Part shown: piece by piece, positions 1-10,400 of the stretch | Position numbering within the stretch: the stretch's first letter is position 1 | Layout of the letters: each line of letters begins with the position of its first letter | NCBI GenBank assembly: GCA_003667245.1 | Contig: RCNN01000019.1 | Span: forward strand, 62,001-126,000 | Origin: Heterostelium multicystogenum | Lineage: Eukaryota; Evosea; Eumycetozoa; Acytosteliales; Acytosteliaceae | Length of the DNA stretch: 64,000 bases | Reading direction: 5' to 3' | The notes under the pieces: generated by a model | What the model saw: the letters and a program-made list of their open reading frames with translations, nothing else | Told to the model about the DNA's origin: nothing | Database searches by the model: none | Program-made: the position numbers and the translations under genes

Positions 1-269
1 ATTCAAATAGACTTGGATTGTTTTGATCACCCCAAATTAGAACCTCTGCAATCTGTCGAAGTGTCTCAACCATAACACTAGAATTTTGAGGAGTAATCAC
101 TGGATTCTTTACAAGTATACCATATAGATACCTATTGTTTAAAGCAAAACCAAGTTAACTCAATTTGTAAATCTATAAATTCACTCCATAATAAACCTAT
201 ATGTACTTACTTTAAATTATCCAATGAATACTTATTCTTTGGTTTCATCAAAGATGAAAATATATTCAT
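1..269 (-). CDS. CLEC16A-like protein, 5' end only (partial)
   Basis: Two exons are visible. Exon 1 (269-211) encodes a Met start and about 20 residues ending DNLK. A GTAAGT donor follows, and exon 2 starts at 131 after a TAG acceptor and runs out of the window. Across the junction the protein reads LKYLYGILVKNP and then VETLRQIAEVLIWGDQNN. This matches the N-terminal FPL region of CLEC16A/Ema/Gop-1, where LKYLY and AEILIWGDQN are characteristic. In animals CLEC16A acts on endosomes and lysosomes in membrane traffic and mitophagy; the amoebal role is inferred by homology. Only about 60 residues are present, so the rest of the protein cannot be judged. Confidence 0.8.
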
Positions 270-2062
270 TGTTGTTGTTGTTTGGTGTTGATTTTATAGT
301 GTATTTGTCTTTGCTGCTTGTTTATCTATATATAATAGGTAGTATTGGTGAATGTCTTTGTTGATATATAGTTGTAATTGTTGTTGTGTGTTTCTGTGGC
401 GTGGTGTTGGTTATGCAAAGTAAAGGTTGGCTTGTTGGTTGGTTGGTTGGTAAGCTGGTGAATCCTCCTGATGCTCTCTTTAAAGAATGTATGACATCTA
501 TCTATATTTCTTAAATGGGATCACTTGATGAGCTACTACTATATGTAAAACGAAAACTATATTTGCAAGTGTATATAAATATGTTATTAAACCGATGAGT
601 AATGATTATAAAACAATCTCTATAGATATTATATTCTGCCAATATTTAAATACTATAAATGTATTAATGAACACAACAAATAACAACACACTATTAAAAA
701 TCTAGAATTGATATCAATTTATTTTTGATAAATTGCTATTGATGTTGTTGTTGCTATTTATTGTTGTTTATAACTGTTGTTGTAGTTGTTGAGATGATGT
801 GTTATGTGCAAATAATATCCGATATTATTTGATGGTGAAAATCAAAAAAAATATTTATTTTGATTTTTGATAAAATAATAGATACTAGTCTATCTATCTA
901 TCTATCTATTAATATTTATTTCATTGATATTTATAAATATAAATAACTATATTATACTATATTATATTATTATAATTTGATTTAATTTGATTGGTAATTA
1001 ATATTTACTTGTTTGTTTATAAAGTGTTTTTGATTTATTCTAGTAGTAGTTCAAACACGTCCAATCACTACTTATTATAATTTAATCTAATAATAATGAA
1101 TGTCTGTTTTGTTCACTTAACTTGTTCCTTGCGCTTTTAGAAGTGTAGTTATTTGGTTGTTGGCTATTTGCAAGTAAGGAAATGAGGGTAGGTGATAATG
1201 AAACACTGGTGCAATATCAGGGGTTGTCGAGGTGAATTACAAAATTTAACAAATGTCAAAATTTGCAAATTTCATCAAAGTTAGTTTTATTCTGATGTTG
1301 CAACCTGCAATGAGTGTCAGGGGTCTAAACACGCATCAAACAGAATAATAAAATTTTTAAAAAATACACTATATTTAAAGATCTTTATTTATTAAATTTA
1401 AAAAGAAATCGCATTTGGTCACATATTCATCTTTTGATTATTTTAGCATTTTCGTTGATTCAACTAGTCAATCATAAATGACAATGATAAAAACAAACCA
1501 AGTTCTTAAATTAAACTATCCTATGTTTGTTTAATTCAATACTGAAAAGAATTGAGTAAATTATTTCATTCATTTAAGCTTCGAAACTGATATACCCACT
1601 AGCCAATATAGGTGAACAAACGAAACAGTAGTTGATTGTAAATTCAATATAATGTCGTATTTATAAATGCGATGTATGATAAGTCAATTAACTGTGATCA
1701 TATATAATATCTACTCACTATCTATAAATTAAGTAATTATACAATAAACAGATAAATCACTATAAATATATGTATATTTTATTTGTATATCATTCACCAA
1801 ATTTGAGGTATCAATGATACTAAGCAACTTTAGTTTTTATTATTTTGAGAGTATGGCTCGCAAAACTCAATTTTCTGTAGTTCGGTTGCTTTCAATAAAT
1901 TTCACATTTTTTCAAATTAATTTTTATTTTATTTTTTTTAGTGGTGACTGATGTGACCTGTGGTGTTGCTCTCGCACGATCCCTGCACTGATTCCCTCTC
2001 GCTCATAAGCTTAGATAGTGGATTTTTTTACCTCCTTTTAGCTTTATCTCTCTGTGTAAACC
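270..2062. other. AT-rich divergent spacer
   Basis: This spacer lies between the CLEC16A-like gene and rps9, which diverge from it. It holds a TGT/TTG-rich stretch near 270-480, a (CTAT)n microsatellite at about 889-909, and long A/T runs. No ORF with protein-like composition or RNA gene was recognised. The base composition becomes less AT-rich from about 1950, just upstream of rps9, which may mark its promoter and 5' UTR. Confidence 0.6.
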
Positions 2063-2842
2063 ATGTCCAGAAACTGTGAGTTCATATATTATACATCTCT
2101 ACATTTCCTTCCATCTCTATTAGATTCACATCTATACAGGTTACAGCAGGCGAAGACGACGAACGAAAGAGGAGTGGATGATAATGTAGAGCAGGATGCG
2201 GAAAACAAGTGCACATAACTAACATGATCTCGATAATTAGACAGTAGAACAAAACTCTACCCCACGTCGTCCATTCGAGAAGGAGCGTCTTGACAACGAA
2301 CTCAAGATCGTTGGTGAGTACGGATTGAAGAACAAGAGTGAGGTATGGAGAGTACAACTCGCCCTCGCCAAGATCCGTAAGTCTGCTAGAGAGCTTCTCG
2401 TTCTTGACGATAAGGACCCAAGACGTATGTTCGAGGGTGCTGCTCTCCTCCGTCGTCTCCACAAGTTGGGTGTCTTGGAAGAGTCAAAGAACAAGCTCGA
2501 TTATATTCTCAATCTTAAGGTCCAAGATTTCATGGAACGTCGTCTCCAAACTATGGTCTTCAAGCAAGGTTTGGCCAAGTCCATCCATCATGCTCGTTGT
2601 CTCATCAAGGTAGACACATCCGGTATGTATAGTAGTGTGAAATCTTTAGAGACTTGTTACTTACATCTCATAATAGTGTTGGTAAGCAATTAGTCAACGT
2701 TGCCTCATTTTTGGTCCGTGTTGATTCCCAAAAGCACATTGGTTACCATCCAAATTCACCATTCGCTGGAGGTAAGCCAGGTCGTCGTGCCAGAAAGGTT
2801 GCCAAGTCAAAGAACGCTTCCAACGAAGAGGAAGAGAACTAA
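2063..2842 (+). CDS. rps9: 40S ribosomal protein S9 (uS4)
   Basis: This is a component of the small ribosomal subunit. Exon 1 is 2063-2075 and encodes MSRN plus one base. Intron 1 starts with GTGAGT and ends with TTAG at 2240. Exon 2 carries [29 protein letters not shown] and the S4 RNA-binding region [13 protein letters not shown]. Intron 2 is about 2623-2676. Exon 3 begins VGKQLVNV and ends in a basic then acidic tail with TAA at 2842. Two single-base faults are needed for a clean family match. One is an extra A in the AAAA run near 2250, which gives YSRTNSTPRRP. The other is a missing base near 2610, where the usual RHIRVGKQ is spelled across intron 2. An alternative acceptor at 2244 keeps frame but loses the conserved N-terminus. 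Confidence 0.93.
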
Positions 2843-2913
2843 ACGATCTTCTGTTGTCTTAAATAAAAAAGAAGCAATGGTTTACACTTAAATTTAAAAA
2901 CAAACAATTTATC

Positions 2914-2925
2914 AATGTCGACATT
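2914..2925. repeat. 12-nt perfect palindrome between convergent genes
   Basis: AATGTCGACATT is a perfect dyad 72 bases after the rps9 stop. It lies in the 158-bp gap between convergent rps9 and alg8. Its function is unknown. A possible role in 3' end formation is inference, and short dyads can arise by chance in AT-rich DNA. Confidence 0.4.
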
Positions 2926-3000
2926 TACAATCATTCAACTCTGTGGATAAAAGTAACATCATTCGATTCTTGGTACAGTTTGGGTTATTTATATATATAT

Positions 3001-4968
3001 TTATTTAGTCTTAAAGATTTGTATCATTATTTGAATGTAACAATATAGTACACTTATTGAACAGTAGATCGAAGTCAACATGAGCGAGAGGAATGGGAGA
3101 CGAGTGGCGAGGAACAATGGGTGAACTACAATGTTGAATATCTCCAATGGAATTGTGCCAATGACAAACAAAAACTCTAACCATGATAATTTGAAGGTTT
3201 GTTGTTGACTGCTCAACTTGGATTGCAGCAACAAGTAAAGTGCCAAAGTGTATGTAAGGAGAAGCGATATTCTGATTGGAATCTCGTGCTCTCAAAGAGC
3301 AATGGGAACAAAGAGTAATGTCCAATTGTTGATAGAACGAAATAAATTCGTCCTAATTCTATCGAATCCAGTGCTAACAATCTATTGATTATGTTAGTTT
3401 GTTTTCAAAACTTGAGGTGGATATTACTTACCCAAGTGGGATGGTAACCATTATAATGGCCTTTTCGTGTACGTGCCATCCAAACATAAAGAAGGAGAAG
3501 CAGCATTGTGTAACTCCAAGAATGAATACCCTTAGTTTATTTGATTTGCAAATTCCATAAAGTGATGGCTATACCGTAGGAAATAGAGTTGATTAGTATC
3601 GAGTTGTCTCTGTCTAAATAAATGTGCTCAACTTACTAATAGTGAAATAATTGTAATGAGTAATGTTATGAGAGGGGTGATTGTAGGGAGAATCGCATGT
3701 GCTTGGGTATCACTATCTACTAAGCCAGAGGTCAACATTCCTTGTTGTCCAGACATGTCGATTCCTAAGAATTTCGATTTGACCAAAATAGAGATTCTGT
3801 CAACAAAGTTATAGATTGCCCAAAAGTTTGGTGCCCAGTAGGCGTGTGTGAGTCCTCTTCCAAATGGGAAAAGTCTTGATAGTAACTGTGGGATCTGTCC
3901 ATAGTAGATGAATGGTCCCAATGAAATTGCAAATACTGATAGCACTGATACACCTAGTCCAACAAATTTCATAAAGTTGATTCCTTTAAACTTTAGTCTG
4001 TCATCTACATTATCACTCTGGTGCGTTAGTATTGTATATTTTGATATTTAGACTGCTAGTCCATACATACCTCTTGCAATACAATAGTATAAAAGCAAGT
4101 ATGTAAAATAAGCGGGTGCCAAGTACATGTAAATATGCTTGAAGTTCAAGAGCACGGCAAATACAATTCCGCTCAACAGTGGTCTACCCGTTGACATAAA
4201 ATAGATTGACAACAACATAATTCCCTTCAGGAATCCATTGTATTGGAAGTGAATATCTATTGATGACCAACATCAGTTAGAATGCTAGTCGGTCGGTAAC
4301 AGATTGAGTACAAATACTTACGATCTACCATGAGAAGTCCAGGGTTACAAATGAGAATTGCAAATACAATGAATTTCGAATCTTTGTAGAATGGTGTCTG
4401 TTGTTCATTATCAGTTGCACTTTTGTTATTGCCATTGAACAAAGATTGTGATAGCAGGTAAGACGAGAAATAGAATAAGAGATCGGTAACGATAACTGAG
4501 AGACGTTGGAATATCAAGGTTCTTGGTGAGAGATAGTTCAAATTGTCTACAATCAACATCTTTTCATCGAATAGCCTCGCGAACCACGAGAGAGTGTACT
4601 CAAACCAAGCAAAAAATGGTGGATAGTCAAGTGTCCATATGGAAGTTGCTTCGGTATACCATTTTGAAACAGGGAGTGATGATGTTATAGCTAACCAATT
4701 ACGATGTACTTCAAAATCTGTGCTAGTACTAGAGTGTAGGTTGATTGATTAATATTTGCAAATATGTAGTGCATCATTTAAATGATCAAGCAATCCTGTT
4801 AATCTACACTACATACTAAGAAGGTATCAATAGAAATTTTAGAGCAGTGCAAGCAATGGCTAAATTAAGATATCTAATATAATGATCATAGCTACTGCCA
4901 CCCACTGATTTAGTTTTATTACTACTGATATTTACTGATTTACTATGTGTTGATGTTGATTTAGTCAT
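3001..4968 (-). CDS. alg8: Dolichyl-P-Glc:Glc1Man9GlcNAc2-PP-dolichol alpha-1,3-glucosyltransferase (ALG8 type)
   Basis: This ER multi-pass enzyme adds the second glucose to the lipid-linked N-glycan precursor. The gene has about six exons. The start at 4968 gives a Ser/Lys-rich N-terminus. Next come [11 protein letters not shown] and [12 protein letters not shown], the ALG6/ALG8 luminal signature. [18 protein letters not shown] and [15 protein letters not shown] follow, then [24 protein letters not shown] and [10 protein letters not shown], which together favour ALG8 over ALG6. The C-terminus is hydrophobic and ends with TAA at 3001. Donors GTATGT, GTAAGT and GTATGT are visible at exon ends. 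One frame break lies in the last exon near 3290, between FPLLF and [10 protein letters not shown]. No signal for regulation was seen. Confidence 0.9.
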
Positions 4969-5164
4969 TCTCACTAAAAAAGAGAAATCAACTCAATTAT
5001 ATGTAATAGTTATATTGTTTGTAATTGGATATTAATTAATTAATAATGAAAGTAAGAGGCATTGGAAGGCAGTGAACATCGCACCATCTGCAGATCACTA
5101 GTTTTGTAAAATCATTATTTTTGGTGGTCCAAAAGAGTTTGACTGTTTTTTCGTGGGAGATTGT

Positions 5165-5905
5165 TTATTGTTCTAACTGTACAGATGCTTTAATGAGATC
5201 ATTCACTGATTTCACTTTAGAATTAAGATTATTGATGATTGTTGACTTTTCATTCTCCATTTGATTGATTTCTTTTGTGATTTTGTCATTCTCTTCTACC
5301 AACTAGTTCAGTAATATTAGTATTTCATGAATCAACATTAGCTAATATTGTTATATATATATATTACATACATTCTTGTAAATTGAATTCAGTCTCTCAT
5401 ATTCGGCTTGCTTCAATTGGGTCACATTAGAAAGAATCAAATCATTGGGGTTGTCTAAACTAAAGAGCGGACATCTTTTGCCATTGTCCAGCATTGGTTG
5501 TTCTCTAATAAGTTGATCAATCTGTGAAAGTATTGCAGCAATCTGTCTTTCTTTACATATTTCCAAAAAACTCTTTCTACATTATTTAGGTATTCGATTA
5601 GTATCACGTTTGAGGATTATCCTATCCAGTCGAAGAATTCATACATTTATATTGTCGGACAAAGTTTGACACACAGTTCTATGTATAATTACAAGTATAG
5701 ATTTGATTGACTTGATATCTAGGTCACTGAAGCATTCCTCTAATCTCTGTATTGTGAATTCATTTATTGAGTTCTCGATCAACAGTTCAAAAAACATTCT
5801 AAGCTTTGTCATCCTAATACCGTCATCTTCACCTAATATCCTAAGAATATCCTCGTGCTGGTCGACGTCTCTGACCATCTGATTCATTGATTTATCTCTA
5901 TCCAT
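5165..5905 (-). CDS. Nnf1/PMF1-like kinetochore (Mis12 complex) subunit
   Basis: Three exons are visible: 5905-5645, 5576-5372 and 5302-5165. They encode about 200 residues, mostly helical. The centre reads EFLEICKERQ then SQIDQLIREQ. This resembles the Nnf1/PMF1 domain pattern, in which an acidic helix with EFEEI-KER is followed by a helix like NELDDLI. The C-terminal exon is a coiled coil rich in Glu, Asn and Lys. In yeast and animals Nnf1/PMF1 belongs to the Mis12 complex, which links centromeric chromatin to Ndc80; the role here is inferred. Exon 2 contains TTTTTT at 5565-5570, and five Ts are needed to keep frame. The call rests on remembered pattern similarity, not an alignment, and another small coiled-coil protein is possible. 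Confidence 0.6.
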
Positions 5906-5936
5906 ATCATAACAATACTAATATCTAATAGTATAG

Positions 5937-5962
<26 letters not shown>
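5937..5962. repeat. (TA)n microsatellite
   Basis: An uninterrupted TA dinucleotide run lies about 30 bases upstream of the Nnf1-like start codon, in the gap to rlmN. It is low-complexity sequence and may be length-polymorphic. Confidence 0.9.
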
Positions 5963-5968
<6 letters not shown>

Positions 5969-6129
5969 TTGATTGATCATATGATTGAACAATGGATTGT
6001 CAAATACCACAGTAAATTTAAATTCCCTCCTTTTTTAAATTTTAAAAAATTACACAAAATAGGGTACTCTTTAATGACAGCTCACAAAGTAATATGAGCA
6101 GATGTTTGTTTAAATAGGTTGGGATTCGT

Positions 6130-7383
6130 TTATTCTAAAACAGAGGTTGCTAACTTTGGTGGCAGTGTTTTCTTTACTTTTACAGATTCTGTCTTGAGCT
6201 GACCACATGCCGCTAGGATGTCTTGTCCACGACTCTGTCTAATGGTCACCTTAAGACCGGCTTTGGAAATGATCGATGCAAATTCCTTGATTCTTTCTGG
6301 TGGGCTGCAATGGTATGGTGCACCAGGCCATCTGTTGAAAGGTATCAGGTTGACTAATGATGGGAATTGCTTGATGAGACGCACCAATTCCAGTGCGTCC
6401 TCTGCACTGTCGTTTACACCATCCAGCATAACATATTCAATAGTAATCTTGTTGGTGTTGAGCTTTGAGAATTCTATGCATGTCTTGATGAGTTCTTCGA
6501 TTGGCCACTGTTGATTGATGGGCACAATCTCTGATCTTGTTTTGTTATTCGATGCATGCAGACTGATTGCAAGACCAATGCCAGGAAACTCTTGTCCTAG
6601 TCTCTCTATCAGTGGTGCTACGCCAGAGGTGGATACGGTGATTCTACTCCTGCTTAGACTCAGACCGTTTGGATCTGTCATGATTTTTAGAGCGGAGCTT
6701 ACTGCTCTGTATGCCATCAGCGGCTCACCCATTCCCATGAAAACGACATTTGATATCAGTCTCTTCTCTGTAGTGTGTCCAAAATCATTCATCAGAGATC
6801 GTGCCATCATAAATTGTCCTACAATTTCCGAAGCGTTCAAATTACGAACAAGTCTCTGTGTGCCTGTGAAACAGAATTTGCAACCAAAAGTGCAACCCAC
6901 CTGCGAAGACACGCAGAGTGTACCACGTCTCGCTTCAGGGATGAAAACAGTTTCAACCTGATCACCTGCGAATCCGACCAGCATCTTACGAGTACCATCC
7001 TTTGAGAGTTGATCAGAATCGAGAGTTCCATAGTCGATATGATAGTGTTCCTTCAAGATTGACTTTTGCACATTCGAGAGATTCGAAAAGTTGTCTATAT
7101 TCTTCTGTCCTTTGTTGTAGATCCAAGACCAAATCTGATCGATTCTATAGCTCTGAAAGTCGCCCAGCTCCTTCAGTTGCTTAGTGAGGTCGTCTTTTGA
7201 GATACCTATCAAATTCTTTGTTGTTTTCTTTGAAATATTTACAGCGCCATTCACTAAATCATTGCTGTTAAAATTAATTGGAATGCCAGTGCCACCACAT
7301 GATCCGCCACTGCAGCCAGCAGCACTTGAAAACAATCTATAACAAGTTCTTCTAAACATCAGTACTGAATCAGTCTTGTACAA
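6130..7383 (-). CDS. rlmN: RlmN/Cfr-family radical SAM RNA methyltransferase, probably mitochondrial
   Basis: The protein is 417 aa, in one intact exon. Bacterial RlmN methylates C2 of A2503 in 23S rRNA and of A37 in some tRNAs. The radical SAM cluster motif CTFGCKFC is at about residues 164-171. The C-terminal catalytic Cys lies in DILAACGQL. Other family blocks are GMGEPLMAY, ITVSTSGV and LAISLHA. The N-terminus is Arg-, Ser- and Cys-rich. Initiation at Met9 (MFRRTCYRLFSSA) would give a classic mitochondrial presequence, which fits methylation of mitochondrial rRNA or tRNA. Localisation is inference. Unlike most neighbours it has no frame break. It sits head-to-head with anmK across 248 bp. 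Confidence 0.93.
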   Translation of the reverse strand: MYKTDSVLMFRRTCYRLFSSAAGCSGGSCGGTGIPINFNSNDLVNGAVNISKKTTKNLIGISKDDLTKQLKELGDFQSYRIDQIWSWIYNKGQKNIDNFSNLSNVQKSILKEHYHIDYGTLDSDQLSKDGTRKMLVGFAGDQVETVFIPEARRGTLCVSSQVGCTFGCKFCFTGTQRLVRNLNASEIVGQFMMARSLMNDFGHTTEKRLISNVVFMGMGEPLMAYRAVSSALKIMTDPNGLSLSRSRITVSTSGVAPLIERLGQEFPGIGLAISLHASNNKTRSEIVPINQQWPIEELIKTCIEFSKLNTNKITIEYVMLDGVNDSAEDALELVRLIKQFPSLVNLIPFNRWPGAPYHCSPPERIKEFASIISKAGLKVTIRQSRGQDILAACGQLKTESVKVKKTLPPKLATSVLE

Positions 7384-7391
7384 TTGTTTGG

Positions 7392-7406
7392 GTCATATGA
7401 TATGAC
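7392..7406. promoter_or_regulatory. 15-nt dyad upstream of rlmN
   Basis: GTCATAT-G-ATATGAC is a 7-1-7 perfect dyad 9 bases upstream of the rlmN start. It lies in the shared rlmN/anmK promoter gap. A role as a transcription factor site is speculative. Confidence 0.3.
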
Positions 7407-7631
7407 ACACGAACGAAACCGATTTGAAATTAATTAGTTTTCAAAAAAAGTGTCAAAATTGAATATCTTGGCTTGGGTCCAAAAAAATCCACATTGATTG
7501 GCACAAAAACCTTTTTTGTTTTTTTTTTGCAAACCTTACCTCTAGATCATTGATCGATTGCAACAAAGTCCAATCACTTTTTTATTTAGATTAGTGTTTA
7601 CATCTAATTGGAGTTATAGGAAAAAGATAAA

Positions 7632-8813
7632 ATGTCAAAGTCATTGTATATAGGAGTTATGTCAGGAACTTCGTTGGATGGTGTCGATACTGTCTTGGTT
7701 GATTTCAAGAATAAAACAACAGATAATTCTAGAAATGGAGAGGTCAAGGTATTGTGTAGTTATTCAGTGGAAATGCCATTGGAGTTAAAGGAGATGATTT
7801 TGTCTATGTGCCAGGGGACAGCCTGTAACCTTGCAAAAGTTGGGAACATTGGATCATAAGTTGGGAATTTTATATGCAGACGCTGTCAATGAGTTGGTAA
7901 GAAGGTCTGGTGTTTCAAAAAAAATGATATTGAAGCAGTTGGTTGCCATGGGCAAACAGTGTGGCACCAGCCCAACGGTGATTCAAGGTTCACCATGCAG
8001 ATTGGTGATTGCAACTTGATTACAGAGCGAACTGGTATCACTGTAGTTGGAGACTTTAGGAGAAGAGACATGGCCTGTGGCGGACAAGGTGCACCACTGG
8101 TCCCTATTTTCCACAGATACCTGTTTGGCTGCGACTCGATCAATACTGTCGTTTTGAATATTGGTGGAATATCAAATATTACCATTCTACCAGCTGGATG
8201 CAAAAATTGATGAAAGTGGTTGTCAATTAATCAGTGGTTATGACACTGGACCCGGAAACATGTTGATGGATGCATGGATATCAAGATGTAAGGGAGAGAG
8301 CTATGATAAAGATGGAAAATTCGCAGAGAGTGGATCAAGTTCAAAGCCTCTGCTCAATCGATTGCTATCTAATCCTTATTTCAGTAAAAATCCACCCAAA
8401 AAGTACAGGAAGGGAGCTCTTTAATATTGAATGGTTAACTAACCAATTGGATGAGTTTTATAATGTGGATCACCATCCCAAGCTAAGTGATCAAGATGTA
8501 CAGGCAACTCTTTTAGAGCTAACCGTCGAATCAATCTCGAGAGAAATTGAAGATATCGATTGCCAAATCTTTAATTGTATGTGGAGGAGGTGCAAAGAAC
8601 ACAGCTTTATTGAAAAATCTTGCACAGAGACTACCGAATGTCAAAGTAGCGGTATCCAATGAGTATGGTGTAGACGGTGATTTAGTTGAATGTCTGGCAT
8701 TTGCCTATCTTGCCGAGTCAACCATCAACAATAGACCCTCCAATGTTCCAAGCGTAACAGGTGCCTCCATACCATCGATTTTAGGAGCCATCTACAAGAG
8801 AAACCAATACTAA
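7632..8813 (+). CDS. anmK: Anhydro-N-acetylmuramic acid kinase (AnmK family), frame broken by indels
   Basis: In bacteria AnmK opens and phosphorylates 1,6-anhydro-MurNAc to MurNAc-6-phosphate in peptidoglycan recycling. The N-terminus has [12 protein letters not shown], the ATP-binding loop. Further along are [59 protein letters not shown] and a C-terminal SVTGAS with LGAIYKRN. Order and spacing fit the full family length of about 370 aa. Five frame changes lie near 7830, 7917-7924 (A8), 8202-8206 (A5), 8398-8402 (A5) and 8550. At three of them one A too many in a run explains the break, so sequencing error is the simplest reading. A young pseudogene is the alternative. An amoeba that eats bacteria could use such an enzyme on engulfed cell wall; this is inference. 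Confidence 0.9.
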
Positions 8814-8917
8814 TGATAAATGATCAAATAATAAATAAGATCAAGTACCCACATATGTCCACTGAATATCCCTGTTGTTTAAAAATTAATCATGTGAGTC
8901 ATTCATTAAATTCATCA

Positions 8918-8946
8918 GAATTTTTGGGGGCGACTACCCAAAATTC
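8918..8946. terminator. Strong hairpin 3' of anmK
   Basis: GAATTTTTGGG and CCCAAAATTC pair with one bulged T around the loop GGCGACTA, about 105 bases after the anmK stop. GC pairs next to the loop are unusual for this AT-rich spacer. It could be a 3' end or RNA-stability element, but no function is shown. Confidence 0.35.
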
Positions 8947-9061
8947 ATTATTTCAAAATTAATAATGCTCATTTGCATTTCTTTCCAAATATAAATATAT
9001 AATCATTTAATATACTTCTAAAGTATTAGTGGTGAGCAAAGTCGAATACACAGCAATAGCA

Positions 9062-9900
9062 ATGTCAGTAAAGAACTCAAAGATTGTTATGGGTGAGGAG
9101 GATGAAGAGGAAGATGATGACTATGATGATGAGGAAGTTGTCGTGCAAACTCTCCCAAGAAATCATTCTTACCAGAAGCTAGACAATGTGATGATCGGCA
9201 ATACTGTCACTACCAGTGGTGGCGGATCAAATTCATTTGTGATACCCGCTCCTAGCTCTCACCAACAGTCTTTGGAGTTTAACGCAAACAATATTACTTT
9301 AAATAATAATAATAATAACAATAATAATGATGAGATTCATCAATCAAATGTAAATGAAACAACTACAACTACAACCACAACTACAACAACCAATACAGCA
9401 GTAGCTTCAAACAACAGTAACCAAGATGTATCAATAGAATCAACCACAAAGAGAGCTGCAAATAGCAATTATAATTTATCGAATTCATTGTCACAAGTAC
9501 AGCCTGTGTTGACAACATCTACACCATCACCTGCGTCATCTTCATCCTCTGCACATAAAACAACATTTTCAAGACCTTCTCCATCTTCTCAGACGAGAAC
9601 ACCCACTGAGTCTAGGTGAAGGAAAACTAAGTATGTTATCTTATGATGTAGCCTATAATTATTGATACTAACTTGCATTGCAAACAGAGGAATTAAATGA
9701 AGCATTAAGAAAGAGCTACACATCAAGAACACATGCAACCTATTATCTAGTTAATAGAGAGCTTTCGATTACAAACAACAGTTTATCATCTATTTTAGAT
9801 ATTACAAAGAGCATCCAACAGAATATAAGACAATATAATGAAGATATAGCAGTTTTTGAATGAGAAGTTAGAACAAACAGAGTGGTCATTACACTGTTAG
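9062..9900 (+). CDS. Low-complexity protein of unknown function with C-terminal helix
   Basis: I do not recognise this gene. The start at 9062 gives MSVKNSKIVMGEEDEEED followed by an acidic patch. Poly-Asn (about residues 81-89), poly-Thr and a Ser/Pro-rich stretch end at PTESR near 9616. A gap without coding potential and a CAG acceptor at about 9687 lead to a second segment. It begins EELNEALRKSYTS and is predicted helical (NRELSITNNSLSSILDITKS). Translation stops at 9863 after TTTTT. With one T fewer it would continue LNEKLEQTEWSLHC to TAG at 9900, which preserves the helix. The exon junction does not keep frame as written, so one more indel or a different donor is needed. A small coiled-coil trafficking subunit (BLOC/BORC-like) was considered but is not supported. 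Confidence 0.55.
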
Positions 9901-10400
9901 CCAACCAACAAACAATTCAAATAGGACAATAAAATGGTGTAGTATGTTAGTTTACAAAAGCTGTACAGCTGTTTATTTAAAGAAAACAATTGGATTACTC
10001 CTTTGCTACAAAATCATACGAATGAATAAATAGGCATATTTTGAGTTGGATATTTGGTGATAATTCAATGGAACATTGTGTTTATTGAATTATAAGGATG
10101 GAATGGATCAGCTAGCTATTACTAATAAAATCATAGAGGGGTATTTCTTTTTGTTTTTGTTATTTTTTTGGTTATGTATATTATTCATTAACGAATGAAT
10201 AAATGTTCGATTTCCAAGTGACTGACTTGGAAATAAATAGTTCGGATTTATTTAGACTAAAAGTATAAGAAGGAAAGGAAGTGGTGGGGGTTGGATAGAA
10301 GTTAAAAAAGTAATTTGGATTGGAAATAGAAGGTAAAATATTATGAAACAATAATAATAATAATAGCCTATAAAGTAGTATTTAAGTTAATTTGGAATTT
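9901..10400. other. Convergent spacer with two dyads
   Basis: This gap lies between the 9062 gene and the converging CMF-like gene. It contains the perfect palindrome AGCTGTACAGCT (9959-9970). It also contains a 10-bp perfect stem, ATTTCCAAGT and ACTTGGAAAT, around loop GACTG (10210-10234). No ORF of interest was seen. A role in transcription termination is inference. Confidence 0.5.

Noticed and set aside
2245..2260. Alternative rps9 exon 2 start after ACAG
   Set aside because: It keeps frame but gives LEQNSTP, losing the conserved YSK/R N-terminus; an extra A in the run explains the data better.
7632..8813. anmK as a true pseudogene
   Set aside because: All catalytic blocks are conserved, and three of the five breaks are clear one-base overcalls in A runs; decay would also alter residues.
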